DNA from: Cristatella mucedo
Lineage: Eukaryota; Bryozoa; Phylactolaemata; Cristatellidae
Assembly (NCBI GenBank): GCA_009760855.2
Contig: WPIO01000023.1
Location: 809,501-873,500 of the forward strand
Length of the DNA stretch: 64,000 nt
Reading direction: 5' to 3'
The notes under the pieces are model-generated. The model was not told the DNA's origin and searched no databases. It worked only from the letters and a program-made list of their open reading frames with translations. The position numbers and the translations under genes were made by a program. The number at the start of each line of letters is the position of its first letter. The stretch's first letter is position 1. This document shows, one piece after another, positions 1 to 53,548 of the stretch.

Positions 1-388
1 TCCGCCACCAGGCGAAGAGTCGTGCAACCCGCTGTTTTGATTCGAATAGTTTAGCTATACCTAGTTCGAACCTCAAAACAGTTGGGGAACGTGCCCTTGC
101 TTCTATGCTCCCAAAGCCTTGAACTCAAAACTGACGCACGTCAAAACGTCCCCCTGAGATGACGAAATTTAAAAGGAAGCTTAAAGCGCACCTATAAATT
201 TTAGCATTTGGTGGATTTTTGTGATTCATCTTTACTGTGCATGTAGCTGCTTACACTGTGCCTGCTGCTTGCTCATGTTACCATCTACTACTTGATCATG
301 CTATTTATATTGCATATGTAAAGTTCACAGAGAGAGAGAGATTTAGTTATGTGAGGGCACTATGCAAATGTATTATTATTATTGCTAT
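1..388 (+). mobile_element. LINE family A, 3' end fragment
   Basis: Decayed end of the reverse-transcriptase ORF followed by the 3' tail. The frame matches the NLK-F-ERAFSSYAPKAWNSL... and TFKKNLKTHLF region seen in better copies at 26.4 and 47.3 kb. It ends in TGAGGGCACTATGCAAATG followed by (TTA)n at 370-388. It is probably cut by the window edge. Confidence 0.8.
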
Positions 389-1186
389 TACAATCTTCTA
401 GTTGTGTGGAGGTTTTAATTGATGGTTTACAGATCATATCAATATCATTGAGGTATTAATTTAGGAATAACTTATAATCACAATGGCTGACGTAATCTGA
501 ATGGTTTAGCTGTCCAGTATTTCACTACCTGTCAAAACATATATACAAAATTTATCGTATTCACTTATGTAGAGCTGCGTAATGGAGGAGATCAAAGACA
601 TTAACCACAACGAATGGAGATGTTGCCAGTGACAAGTGAGTCGAGCGAGCACTAGACGAGCAACTTGTGATTTTTGGAGTCAAAGCGTCGAAAAAATGAA
701 TGCGCTAACAGAGAACCTTGACGGAAGGTGTCCGGAACGACAGTAAATAATTTGATTAAAAAGTGCATAAGCCATCTTAACGGATGGGTGAAACTCAACT
801 GTAATTCATGTCCAGTGAATATATTGAACAGTCAAAAGAGGTAAAGGCTGTGTATTGCTTTGAGAATTAAAAGTAATGCATCTACAAAGGTGTTTAGTTG
901 TATCCCGTATATTCGGCATGCTAGAGTTCTGGCACAGTGTGTGCCTAGGTAAGGTTAAATAGTCCCATGGAAACTACCACCACTACCTGCCAGCTAAGAA
1001 CCGCATCGAGGGCCCTGTTTAGCCGACGTAAGGATGATGGCAGAAGAGTCATAATTACTCCTGCCGATCTTTTTCTAGGCATTGGCCATCTGGCCTAGGC
1101 ATTTGCCGTTGATGGAACAGCTGTGAGCTAGTGCATCTTTTAGCCAATTCCACTAGTTGAGCTAACTCACCACGTTCGTAGGACAT

Positions 1187-1255
1187 TCCCCCCTTGGACT
1201 CCCCCCCAGGTGGACTATAGGACATCCCCCCTGGTAAGACATTTCCCCCGATTTT
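1187..1255. repeat. C-rich block, inverted partner of 1961-2062
   Basis: Repeated GGACATTCCCCC-type motifs (GGACATTCCCCCC, GGACATCCCCCC, AGACATTTCCCCC). The reverse complement of 1961-2062 carries the same motif, so the two blocks flank the GC-rich and CCCTAAA segments in inverted orientation. Confidence 0.5.
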
Positions 1256-1275
1256 GATGAATGTATAAATAAGAA

Positions 1276-1276
1276 T

Positions 1277-1344
<68 letters not shown>
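1276..1344. repeat. (CA)n then (TA)n microsatellite
   Basis: A short ACAC run passes into an AT dinucleotide run of about 55 bp. The open frame of alternating Y and I across it is a repeat effect. Confidence 0.95.
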
Positions 1345-1347
<3 letters not shown>

Positions 1348-1431
1348 AGATCAAATTAAGTTCATGCTCTATTAAAATAAAATCAAATCAGTATAATTAG
1401 AGGAATAGATGGATTGGAAGGATTTTTTCTA

Positions 1432-1706
1432 ATGGAGCGAGCGGTGGTTGCGGTGGCTGCGGCAGCAACGAGCTATATCATTTGGTCCTGCGGAAGTTAG
1501 GTCCCGCTCGAAGCCGCCAGGCACGTGTTCGTAACCGTTAAAGCGGGCACGCGATGCGGCTGCCGCGCGTTCCTGCAAACGAGCGGTAAGCCTCAGGGGT
1601 TCACTGAGTGTAACTCAACCTCAAGAGATCTAGTTATGCCCTTATGCACACTAATTAAACCGCGGAGTACGAGCAAGGGTGGATTCAGGCGGCGGAGGCG
1701 CAGCCC
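1432..1706. other. GC-rich island abutting CCCTAAA array
   Basis: A stretch of about 275 bp is much richer in G and C than the surrounding AT-rich DNA, with many CG dinucleotides. It runs directly into the CCCTAAA array. A 62-codon frame crosses it, but I see no family match. It may be foreign, subtelomeric or part of a repeat unit. Confidence 0.6.
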
Positions 1707-1707
1707 G

Positions 1708-1957
1708 CCCTAAACCCTAAAACCTAAACCCTAAACACTAAACCCTAAACACCCAAACTCTAAACCATAAACCCTAAAAGCTAAAGCTTAAGCCCTAAAA
1801 GCCCTAACAATCCTAACTCTAAAACCCTAAACGCTAAAGCCTAAACCCTAAACCATAAAACCCTAAACCTTAAATGCTAAGCCCTAAACACTAAACTCTA
1901 AACCCCAAAAACCCTAACCTTAAACACTACACCATAAAACCTAAACCCTAAACCTTA
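1708..1957 (+). repeat. Degenerate CCCTAAA (plant-type telomere-like) array
   Basis: About 250 bp of (CCCTAAA)n, that is TTTAGGG on the other strand, with many variants (CACTAAA, CCATAAA, CCCTAAAA). The usual animal telomere unit is TTAGGG. The array is internal and degenerate, so it is not an active end. It is flanked by the GC-rich island and by a G-rich block. Confidence 0.9.
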
Positions 1958-1960
1958 TAC

Positions 1961-2062
1961 TGGGGGAATGTTCTACCCCAGCGGGGAAATGCACGGGGGG
2001 GGGAAATTTTCGGCGGAAATGTACACAGAAAGCGTCCAGGGGGAATGTCCGTACCCCACTCA
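1961..2062. repeat. G-rich block, inverted partner of 1187-1255
   Basis: G runs (GGGGGAATGTTC, a run of nine G) repeat the complement of the GGACATTCCCCC motif. It is followed at about 2160-2275 by AAAT- and AAAT/AG-rich simple sequence. Confidence 0.5.
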
Positions 2063-2159
2063 TAACATATGAACAGTAATAGATCTAACAGTCCGTACGT
2101 GAAATAAGTATTGAATAGATCAATAGATACACAAATCGAAGATAGAGATATGTATAAAG

Positions 2160-2275
2160 ATATGTATATAAAAAATAAATAAATATATAAATAAATAAAT
2201 AAAATAAAAAAGAATAAATACAATAAATAAATAAATAAATAAAAGAAAAATATAGATAAAATAAAAATAGAAAAG
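2160..2275. repeat. (AAAT)n-like A-rich simple repeat
   Basis: Runs of AAATAAATAAAT interrupted by ATAT and AAAAG. No gene is seen. Confidence 0.85.
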
Positions 2276-2369
2276 AAAACTAGTCTTCTGAACCCTATTA
2301 CAGCTGTCCGGCTTCTACGATGCATATCTGCTCCTGCCATGCATAACTAGCATCGTAAATATGTCATTA

Positions 2370-2652
2370 GCCTCTGGTCACGTTCAAGCATCTCTCAAAA
2401 GGCTGTAGTCAGGCCACTACTCAAGAAAGAAACACTAGACCAAAAGTGCTTGAGCATCTTGCACCCATTCTTACTTTTATTGTTCCTATCAAAGACACTG
2501 AACGAGTCTTTGCAGAGCAGCTGAACTCATATATTGAAACTTCACACCTAGATAGGAAGTTCCAGTATTGTTTTACAGATAATCACTCCACAGAGTCAGC
2601 ATTACTTCAGATGCATAACATCCTTAGTCTGTTTCGTTTGCAGGAAATGTAA
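2370..2652 (+). mobile_element. LINE family A, N-terminal reverse-transcriptase fragment
   Basis: Frames read LEHLAPILTFIVPIKDTERVF, AEQLNSYIETSHLDRKFQ and NHSTESALLQMHN. These match the first conserved blocks of CR1/L2-type reverse transcriptase (NYRPVSNLPFLSKILEK, QLxxYL, HSTETALL). The frame breaks at the start and ends after about 280 bp, so it is a dead fragment. Confidence 0.8.
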
Positions 2653-2659
2653 AGAGCAA

Positions 2660-4510
2660 AGCCATGAAGTGTGAAAGCCATGATCATCTGGTTTAGCGAA
2701 AAGAGAACGATGGGGTGTAACAGTACAGAGCCTAGAAGTAGGTTTCCCTCCCACAAATCCAGCCACCATTAAAAAATTACCGCCATAGTGTATCTTTCTT
2801 ACGTAGAGGCTGCTACTTCTCGATTTGATATCCTCGATCCTTTTAACAAGCCTTGCACACGGTAGGTAATCTTTGCAACCAGCTAATAAATCATCTAGCA
2901 TTGCCGAGCGTCCAGTAGTATGAGAGTGCACTAAAACAAATCATTCACACAGGCAGATTAATTCCGAATGTTGATCTTCTCATTTCTTTGGAATTTAATT
3001 GTTAGGAATGTTTACAATTGAAAAATGACCAGATTTGTTTCCTTCACTACGATGTCGTCAAAGGTTTTTTACTCGCTTCACCGGTTGTTTTGGCTCATTG
3101 CCAAGCTGATAAATAATGTTGTCCTCCAATAGTCGTCGGGCGAAAGAAATTCAACCGTTCAGCCACAGGGCGAGATAATCATGAACGGAGACGGTATCAG
3201 GCAGGTGGGATTTTCTATGAAATCTTGATCAAAATAGCCTCGGAGGTGTCATTAGTAAAGAGATTTGTCTCCGAGGATGGATACGCCCCACATAGTGGGC
3301 GCCTACCATTCCTTAGCAGCTGGTGACCAACGGAAGGCAGCTTCTAGCATCCTTCGTGAGTGAAACCCCTCAGAGGAAGCTGCTAAAATACAGGCTTTCT
3401 CGTCTCGCCAGTCCTGAGTTTCAAAAGCCAGTGTAGCTGCGCCTATGATGAACACCAGGTCAGGAAGACCGGCAGCAGTGGTCAAAGGGCGATGACTGCA
3501 TGCTGTAGTTGGTGAGACCTCTGGGAAGCAACTGCCGCAAGAAGCTCATCATCAGGTAGTCACCGTCCGTATATATTCAGTTTAGATAAACAGGTTTAGA
3601 GATACATTTTTTAAGATATAGCTTTTATTTCTTGGGATATGTGAGCTTTGGGATAAGGCTTTGTAATTAAATTCTGTACTTATTTGGTTTTACAGTTTAG
3701 AGTTTGGTGTTCATGGCTTAGGAGAAACTTCAAGGCAAAAAATGTACTCAAAAATTAGTGTAGTTAGTGCAAATGAACAAATTGCTACCTTGGTGAAAAT
3801 CCTGCTAAGAGCAGACCACCCACGGCAGACAGTGTTAAGTCTGTATGTATAAACGACGCTGTATTAGCAATGAAGTTGATAATTAAAAATATTACGGGGA
3901 ACTGACAATATTGAATGAGATACAACATATATCACATATATATATATGACCTACTATCTGATCTTGCTGGAACTCTAATTGTTAAGAACTAGCAGACTGT
4001 CTTTAAACCGCCGTGCTCCTTAGTCGTCGAAAACTTTGAAACCGAAAGTTCCTCTGCTGAAGGCCGGAACAGGACATCAGAGGAGAAGGAATGTTAAATC
4101 TATCGTATCAACGAATTGGCCTAGAACAATCATTTGCGTATTACGCTTCGCATACAATATTCTTAAAAAACGTCTCAGTTTTTAAAATAGTGGATCGACG
4201 TATCAAAATTGTCAGTAAAATTCGTGTGTTTTGTCTATTGAAGACAGTCCTCCAGGTTGCGTAACTAAGATCCACAATTTACGTTGCTTTGACTCCGATC
4301 TCAGAGCAGTTTGACCTTAAGAGTGTGGGTAAATATGCATGGAATGACGTCATCTAAAGAAGACAGAGATCTTTTCGTTGGACAAAACTTTATTTGTAAG
4401 TGCAAAAAAATGCTGTTTCAAACTTGCCCTACTCAATTGCGGTTCTTAATTGTGCACTGGTTCGTGCATAATTACGTGCAGTTAGCTTAATCCAGTTGTT
4501 GAGTGACTCA
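2660..4510. other. Region without a recognised gene
   Basis: No exon or repeat family is clearly seen. A 60-codon minus-strand frame at 3303-3485 with QDWRDEKACI faintly resembles the linker between endonuclease and reverse transcriptase in LINEs. There is a short AT run at about 3935. Confidence 0.5.
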
Positions 4511-4514
4511 TATT

Positions 4515-4922
4515 GTCTAAGTTTACATATACCTCGTACAAACCCCAAGTCCTTTCGAGACCGTGCCTTTAGTTCATATGCTCCCAAAGCCTGGACTCAC
4601 TCCAACTTGCGTCACGACATCTTCTGACTTAACCACATTTAAAAAGAAACTAAAAACACACCCATTTATCAAATCGTTTAGTGGGTCATTAAGATTCGTC
4701 CTGTACGTGCTTATGAGTGCTGAAACTATGCATGCTGACACTAACCCTACTTGCATGCTAAAGCTGTGCTTGTCACCCGTAACCATGCTATTCTTGTTGT
4801 TTATTGAGCCGGCTACCACTCACCGTTCGACCATGCTTCCCTTGCAGCAAATTTAAAGTGCCAAGACAGAGATTGAGAGTTTAGAAGGTGACACGTAAAA
4901 TGTATTATCATTATTATTATTA
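4515..4922 (+). mobile_element. LINE family A, 3' end fragment
   Basis: Includes the MLPKPGLTPT...TTFKKKLKTHPFIK region at the end of the reverse-transcriptase ORF, the conserved 3' untranslated stretch and a (TTA)n tail. It is diverged from the copies at 26 and 47 kb. Confidence 0.8.
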
Positions 4923-5367
4923 ATTTTAAGTCGGCACCAGTTTTTGCTCAGTCAAAGGCTGAGCTTTGCGCGCTGTTCAAACGCCCGAGTCTGGCATTGG
5001 TTTAGGTATTGGTATGGGCGTGGGTATAACGTCGGGTAGACAAGGTCCGGCGACCTATCTTCTGCATAGTGGGTGGGTGTGAGTGGGCAAGGCCTGAGCA
5101 CTTTAGCAATAGTTGCCCATGTGTACCTAACCAAACGGCAATTGAGGTCCATGATTTATACTCTACTTTATTATTTAAGTAGAAAATAAGAATTATCATT
5201 TTGTTCCCGGTGGAATTAAATCTAGCCAGCACTATGGCTATAGAATAGACAGAGTGAGACAATCTAAGATGACTTACCTTCTCATCCACGACTCAAAATA
5301 CGCACAGCCATGCTACTTCAAATTACAGTAAGTATTGTTTTTTCTCAAGAAGTTTTGAATTACAGTT

Positions 5368-5525
5368 TAGAGGTAACCATTCAACACAAACTGATCTGCT
5401 GAGGGTAAACGATCACCTCCTGAACAGTTGTGCTGAAGCTAAGGTTTATCTGTTATCACTCGTACATCTCACAGAAGCATTTGACTTAATTGAACGCCTG
5501 AACATTCTTGCTTGTCGATGCTAAG
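5368..5525 (+). mobile_element. LINE reverse-transcriptase fragment
   Basis: The frame reads STQTDLLRVNDHLLNS, then LTEAFDLIERLN, equivalent to HSTETALLRVNNDIL and LSAAFDTIDHEVLL in the 53.8-kb copy. This is the block with the first catalytic aspartate of reverse transcriptase. Only about 50 codons remain. Confidence 0.7.
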
Positions 5526-5653
5526 TGCTAAACTGCGTTATTTTCTACAACGGTGAGAGATATCAGACCACCGGTTTGAACTGCTGCCTTCTAGAGAGGA
5601 TACATATAACTTAATATATCTATTTATGTAATTCCGCTAAGTCAACAGCCAAA

Positions 5654-6064
5654 ATGACTAAGTGGGGTTTACGCCAGAGAGTGTTCTATAACGAACTCAG
5701 AGCCCAAGTGGTTTTGGCTCATGCCGTAGCCAAAAGACTTAACCTCACGAAAAAAAAAGTGGAAACAAGATGGATAGCTCAGCAAGAAGTGAAGCTTAGA
5801 AACAATGGAAGCATTTCAAGGCTCGATCGCCTACCCCGTATTTCACTAACTACACTCTGTAAGTCAGGCCTTATCCATCATCAAACACAACATTTGCTTT
5901 GCTTAAGCCCTTCTAAGTGTCGATCCTCATCTGAATACATTGATTTCGTCACATCTTCAGTCAACGTTCATTCGCGTTACATGACTACTAAGCTCTTGAA
6001 GCTCAAATATGATAATGGTATCCTAAGAGTGATATGCAAGCATAGTGATAGCTATAAATTATAA
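5654..6064 (+). CDS. Unidentified 136-codon ORF
   Basis: This is the longest unexplained open frame in the first 20 kb. The first 65 codons are basic and helical-looking (KRLNLTKKKVETRW, QQEVKLRNN); the rest is less coding-like. It follows a LINE fragment by about 130 bp. There is no family match, and it could be chance. Confidence 0.2.
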   Translation: MTKWGLRQRVFYNELRAQVVLAHAVAKRLNLTKKKVETRWIAQQEVKLRNNGSISRLDRLPRISLTTLCKSGLIHHQTQHLLCLSPSKCRSSSEYIDFVTSSVNVHSRYMTTKLLKLKYDNGILRVICKHSDSYKL

Positions 6065-6069
6065 AAATC

Positions 6070-7938
<1,869 letters not shown>

Positions 7939-8006
7939 TAATTGATGCTGGTTAGGTGCAGAGCTAATGACGTAAAGGGGATGAGCGGTCAAAAGGTAAG
8001 CGAGTC

Positions 8007-8678
8007 ACACAACTCTCTGCTTGCTGGCATACCGGCATGTGCAGTCAGGCTCTTACAGCTGGTGAAAACTCTGCAGCTAGGCTTCTCTGTCATGAGCTTC
8101 ACAGTTGCCATATCACACAACCTTTCCCCCACCTGGGCTGGCTACCAGTCAAGCAACAGACGGACTTCAGGATTTGGTCGCTCACTTTTAGGTCTCTTCC
8201 TTCTTTGGCTCCAGCCTATCTCTCAGATCTACTACCCCACCAGGCCAAGCATCGTACCACCCGCTTTTCGAAAACTTACTGCTTGCCAATACTCCGTACA
8301 AACCTCAACCCTTTGGAGATCATGCATTTAGTTCGTATGCTCCCACAGCCGGGAACCTACTCTCAACGATATCCCCTGATTTGACAACATTTAAAAAGAA
8401 CTTAAAAACACACCTATTTTATGACAGCATTTAGTCGGTCAATGTGATTCGCCCTTTATGTGCTTATGCATGCTGACACTGTGCATGCTGCCACTAACTA
8501 CTCTTGTATGCTGAACCTGTGCATATCACCACTAAAAATGTTATTCATTTTGTTATCAAGCTGTATATCACTCACCATTCATTCGTGTTTCCTGTACAGC
8601 AAATGTCACGCGCCTAAAAAGAGAATGAGTTCTCTACGGGCACTCTATCAAGTGAATTATTATTATTATTATTATTAG
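8007..8678 (+). mobile_element. LINE family A, C-terminal ORF and 3' tail
   Basis: Starts within the NSLLAGIPACAVRLLQLV block and runs through PTWAGYQSSN, TFRSLPSLAPAYLSDLLPHQA (several frames) and KHRTTRFSKTYCLPI. It then has the conserved 3' region and ends in (TTA)n. At least two frameshifts. It lies about 70 bp after the (AT)n tract. Confidence 0.88.
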
Positions 8679-8960
8679 TCAGATTGGGAAGTAATTCTGA
8701 TAGGTCTGCTCCAGAAAGGAAAGGGTAAACGTGAGCGAGAAAACCTAGAAGTGGATAATCTCCCAAATGACCAACCGCTAGTGCAGATCCTTAAAAAATG
8801 ATGCAAGGTGGTCATTGTAATGTATAAAGAAAGGCATGGCTGCAGTAAGCTTATGCCATCTGAAAGAGGCTCACGTTAGAAAGAAAATATGTGGCACTGC
8901 CGCCTATCATACTTCCTAATCTAATGAGCCCTGAGAAAATAGATAGCATCAACAACTTAC

Positions 8961-49596
<40,636 letters not shown>

Positions 49597-50595
49597 CTAG
49601 GAAAAATAGCTAGACGCGAGGTACTGCACAAATTTTTATAGTTTGTTTTGAATATATGAGGCAGTAACTAGCAAAATAATGGAGAGTGGATTATGTTTTG
49701 AGAATAAGCAAAAACTGACTGATTACTTTGCTTTTTGGTCACTCCGTGTGCACATCGCTTAAAATGAAAGCCGCTGCAAATGCGAACAGTCTGGGAAATA
49801 TTTAGCATAGGTAAAAGTGAGAATACAAAGTTAGTAGAAAAGCTGAAGACTTATAATACAACTCTAAACAATGCTGAATTATTTCGCTGTAGAATTATTA
49901 CTGTCTAAACTTGATAGACATAACCTCCGCATGCCTAACTCAAAATTCCACAAGTTTCCATTGAATCAGGATGTTAATGTTAATAAAATAGATATCACTT
50001 AGCCTTGCCGTAGTCTACATGACAGTAAGAGTTATTGCTTCAGCAGATCGGCAAACTTAGTGAACCTTCCAACTTTCGGCAAAGCAGAATGAAAAACCAC
50101 TGATTCTACAGCCTAACTTATGCTGGGAAGGAACGCAGTAATGCATATCCTCACGATTCGGCCCGAATTAGCTGTTGTGACCTACGAGCACCCGCCGTCT
50201 TTTACTGTACTTAAATTTAATTTATAGACAGGTCGTACGTGCACTACATAATTGGGACTTCACTAACCTACGTGTTGAAGGTAGCGATGACATGATGTGC
50301 CCTAGGGCGCATTTTCTATTACTAAAAACTCAGCGTGCAACACTGTGATAGAGTTCTTATTTGACGGAGCTGTCCACCGTGTAAGGAAATGATACAATTT
50401 AAAAAACTCAGCCTTAGACTGACAGATACTCAGAATGTATAGTTTAAAGCACACAATACATCAATCGAGAGAAGAAGTGGTGAAACTGAAGCATCTTTGG
50501 TTAGCGATTTTAAGAGCTTGGTTTAACCGGCTCCTTTGAAAACATTTCTTTATTACTAAAATCATATTACCCTAGCTATTTCTTGCAGTACATAA

Positions 50596-50638
50596 ATTTA
50601 TACTCTTAATTAAGCGAGGCTTAATTAAGAGTATAAAT
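50596..50638. repeat. Perfect 20-bp inverted repeat with 3-base loop
   Basis: ATTTATACTCTTAATTAAGC, then GAG, then the exact reverse complement. It would form a stable hairpin. No gene end is recognised beside it. Confidence 0.97.
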
Positions 50639-50644
50639 AAATAA

Positions 50645-53255
50645 ATTAATTTAATCTCTGTAATCTCTTGACTAGCTGTGCACAATCTATTTTTCATATT
50701 CAAAGTGTGTGGGTGCATTTTGTAGAAGCGGAAGAGATATTTAAATACCTTTCATTCAGGAATTGCAAAAAAAACATCTCAGCAGTCATAATTGCTCAAT
50801 TTAGCACGCTTGCACTATACACAAGCGAGAGGGCTCACGCTGGTGCGGAATCAGCCGAGTGTATGCTAAATACATTGGTTTGGAGAGTCGTTAAACTTTA
50901 AAGTTACTGAGCGACGAATACATTGTTCAGTCAGCTTGACCGTCTAAATAGCTCACAATACGTCTCTTCAAGCGAGTGTTCTAGCAAAGCTCAATCACAA
51001 GTGTCATTCACATCACGGGAAAGACACTCGAATTGTGCCCTAAAAGTAAAAGCTAAAGGCAAAACATTTTTCCTCGGTGTCGGCTAAAAGTTGACCCTGA
51101 GGGTCACCGTAGAAGTTTAAGGGATTCTCTTACAAAACCGGCTTAGAGGGGACTTGACTCTTTTTTAATAAACTGTTACCCCGCATATCTGAGGTGCAAG
51201 AAGTTCGGTATTTAATGTAGGCAAGCTTAAACGGTGAGTCTTGCTTCGTGCCTGCTTCTTTGTTATCTGAATTTTGGTGTATACGTGTCCAAAACTGGGA
51301 AGCGGTTCAAGATATAAGGAATAATCGGCTAAGAACAGGCAGCGTAGTTGCGAAGTGTATCAATTGAACCATGCAATTTCTAGTTCGTGGCGAAGACTCA
51401 GATACGAGTTGGCAAACGAATAATCATGGGCAACGTCAATGAAAAGTCTTCACTGCTTTGGAAGCGTGGCGGTTGAAACGAAGCGTTCCGCAAAAGTCCC
51501 TATTTACGATACACAGTGAGCTCATCAACTGAGTACAAAGTTATGATGGGGCTGGCGATAAAGGCTATTAAACTTGGGAAGCCATTTCCCCCATCCAAAG
51601 CATCACAAATAGTCCCATGATGAATCAGGGGGAGGAGCGAGCAGGAAGCAAGACCTGCAAAGCGCCCACAAGAAGGAAGAGCATATATGGACTCGAGCAG
51701 GACAGATGTTCAGCCGAGGAGCATTTCTTAAATCAAACTGATTATTAAACAATTGGTACTTCTAACTAAGGAACCTGAAGTTGATAATGCAAGGCGAAGT
51801 TTGGCAAGCCCATATAGACTTATCGTAACAGGTAGTCTCTAAAGCAATTTTGAGAACTTCTTCTCATTCAATTCTCTTCATTTATTCTTCTCACGAATTC
51901 TGTATAAATGTCAGCTTCTTGGTGAAGCAACTAAACAACCCCACTGAAGACGTGCCTCATCTACAATCTTCGAACTTAATCTCGAAACAATGGAATACTC
52001 TCTGGAGAAACAGCCTGGAGCTAAAACGAAGGCTTGTCAGGAAGATTGTAACCGGAAGATACAACATAGCACTTGAGAATCTACTAAGTGTGCTACGCGT
52101 AAAATCACTGACGTCCCTCTACAAACAAGCACTCAACTTGCAAGTAAAATGTGTGCTCGCTTTTAAAGCATTAGGATGCCATCTGAAGCAACTATTGTGG
52201 CCCCTCTAAGGAGCCACTACAAAGCTACTAATGAAATACAAGACCCCGAAAAATCATCTAGAGGAGACCTCTAAACATGATAACCCCTGCTTGAATCTTG
52301 TTAAGCATTTAGATATTGAAACCTTAGTGACTAGTTTTTCTTAGCCTGACTATTTTACGCTGGATGTTTTTTTTTTGTAAAATGGGCGCTTATGTTTATG
52401 TAGACATTGCTTTTAGAATAAGCTCCCTGCCCGCGATTCCGTTAGGGCTTGAAAACGGGAACTTTGGATGAAAAACTCCGTCCTCGTCATTTCAATTATG
52501 CCTAAATCCCTGGACTTTGAAGCATTAACCGCCAAATCATCTTCCGTTCGCCATTGCTTGAGAGGATTTTATAAAAGCTCACGAGCGTCAGCATTCGGCG
52601 TGTTGGTGGAGGAACATAATAAACCACAAATTATATAAAAATCAATAGGCAATGTAATAAACACATGTATGCATCAATAAAAATACATATATGAAATATT
52701 GCAACATGTAACCTCTTTGTATATTTTTGCAAGGAGTCGCACATGCAAGATGACTGCACGGAAAACTCGTCTGTTAATAACAAATTGCAGACACCGGAAG
52801 CTGGGGGTTTTGATGGCCGACGCAAACGAAAAAATTATGATAGTCAATGATTGAGCTTGCGGTTTTCCGACAAAAGTAGGCTAGATAAGTTGCGTCTAAA
52901 TCACGCCCGATTTTTCTGTGCATGCGAAACGTGCAGGTAATGCAAATCACGTGGTGTTGGTTTTTAGCCATCAGGTAAATGTATTCAGAAATCTTATATT
53001 GGCTAGGTATTACGTTGGATTTTTTTAATGAGGCCATCAGCCTGTACTAATTTCATATAACTGCTGCTGCTGCCGAGCAGAAATTAGATAACAAATATAT
53101 ATTTAGCCTCGCGGCCTGTTTCTGCCCATTTCAAAACTGCCACTATTACGCCACTCGTAAAAGCGCAAGGCTAGAGGAAACGAAGCAACGTAAGTAAACT
53201 CTACATCATTTCGGCCCTCTAAAAGACACTGGGATTAATAATAAGCAAACTTTGA
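50645..53255. other. Region upstream of the SAM exon; first SAMHD1-like exon(s) not found
   Basis: The start of the SAM domain and the initiator codon should lie here or beyond. I could not recognise them. A 119-codon plus-strand frame at 51850-52209 (ending LAFKALGCHLKQLLWPL) has no family match. Confidence 0.4.
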
Positions 53256-53257
53256 CA

Positions 53258-53548
53258 CCATAAATCACGATGTTTTACATCAATGATGGAGAACAACGAT
53301 CGATCTGGCAGAGGAAGCTCTGGCGTGGTTTAAATCGTACTTGTCGGATTGAGTTAAATCCGAGTCGTGTGGGTGTCTTGTCTTACACAAGAGACGGGTC
53401 ATCTGTGGACTCCCTGAAGGGTCCATCCTCGGTCCTTTACTGCTCTATATTTATACTCACTTTCTGGGAAAAGGGTTTAAGTAATACCCGTGGAATAGGT
53501 AATCACTTTAATGCTGACGATTCTCAGCTGTATTTGAAAAGGGGTCGT
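53258..53548 (+). mobile_element. LINE family B, reverse-transcriptase fragment
   Basis: The text parallels 53870-54150: CGATCTGGCAGAGGAAGCTC against CGGTCTGGCAGACGAAGCAC, and GCTGACGATTCTCAGCTGTATTTG against GCTGACGATACTCAG. It ends where the next copy begins and is broken by frameshifts. Confidence 0.85.

Noticed and set aside
1708-1957. Real chromosome end.
   Set aside because: The array is short, degenerate and flanked by ordinary sequence on both sides, so it is at most a telomere-like internal repeat.
3303-3485. Minus-strand frame with QDWRDEKACI as a LINE linker region.
   Set aside because: The similarity is limited to a few residues, with no neighbouring LINE blocks in the same orientation; too weak to list as an element.
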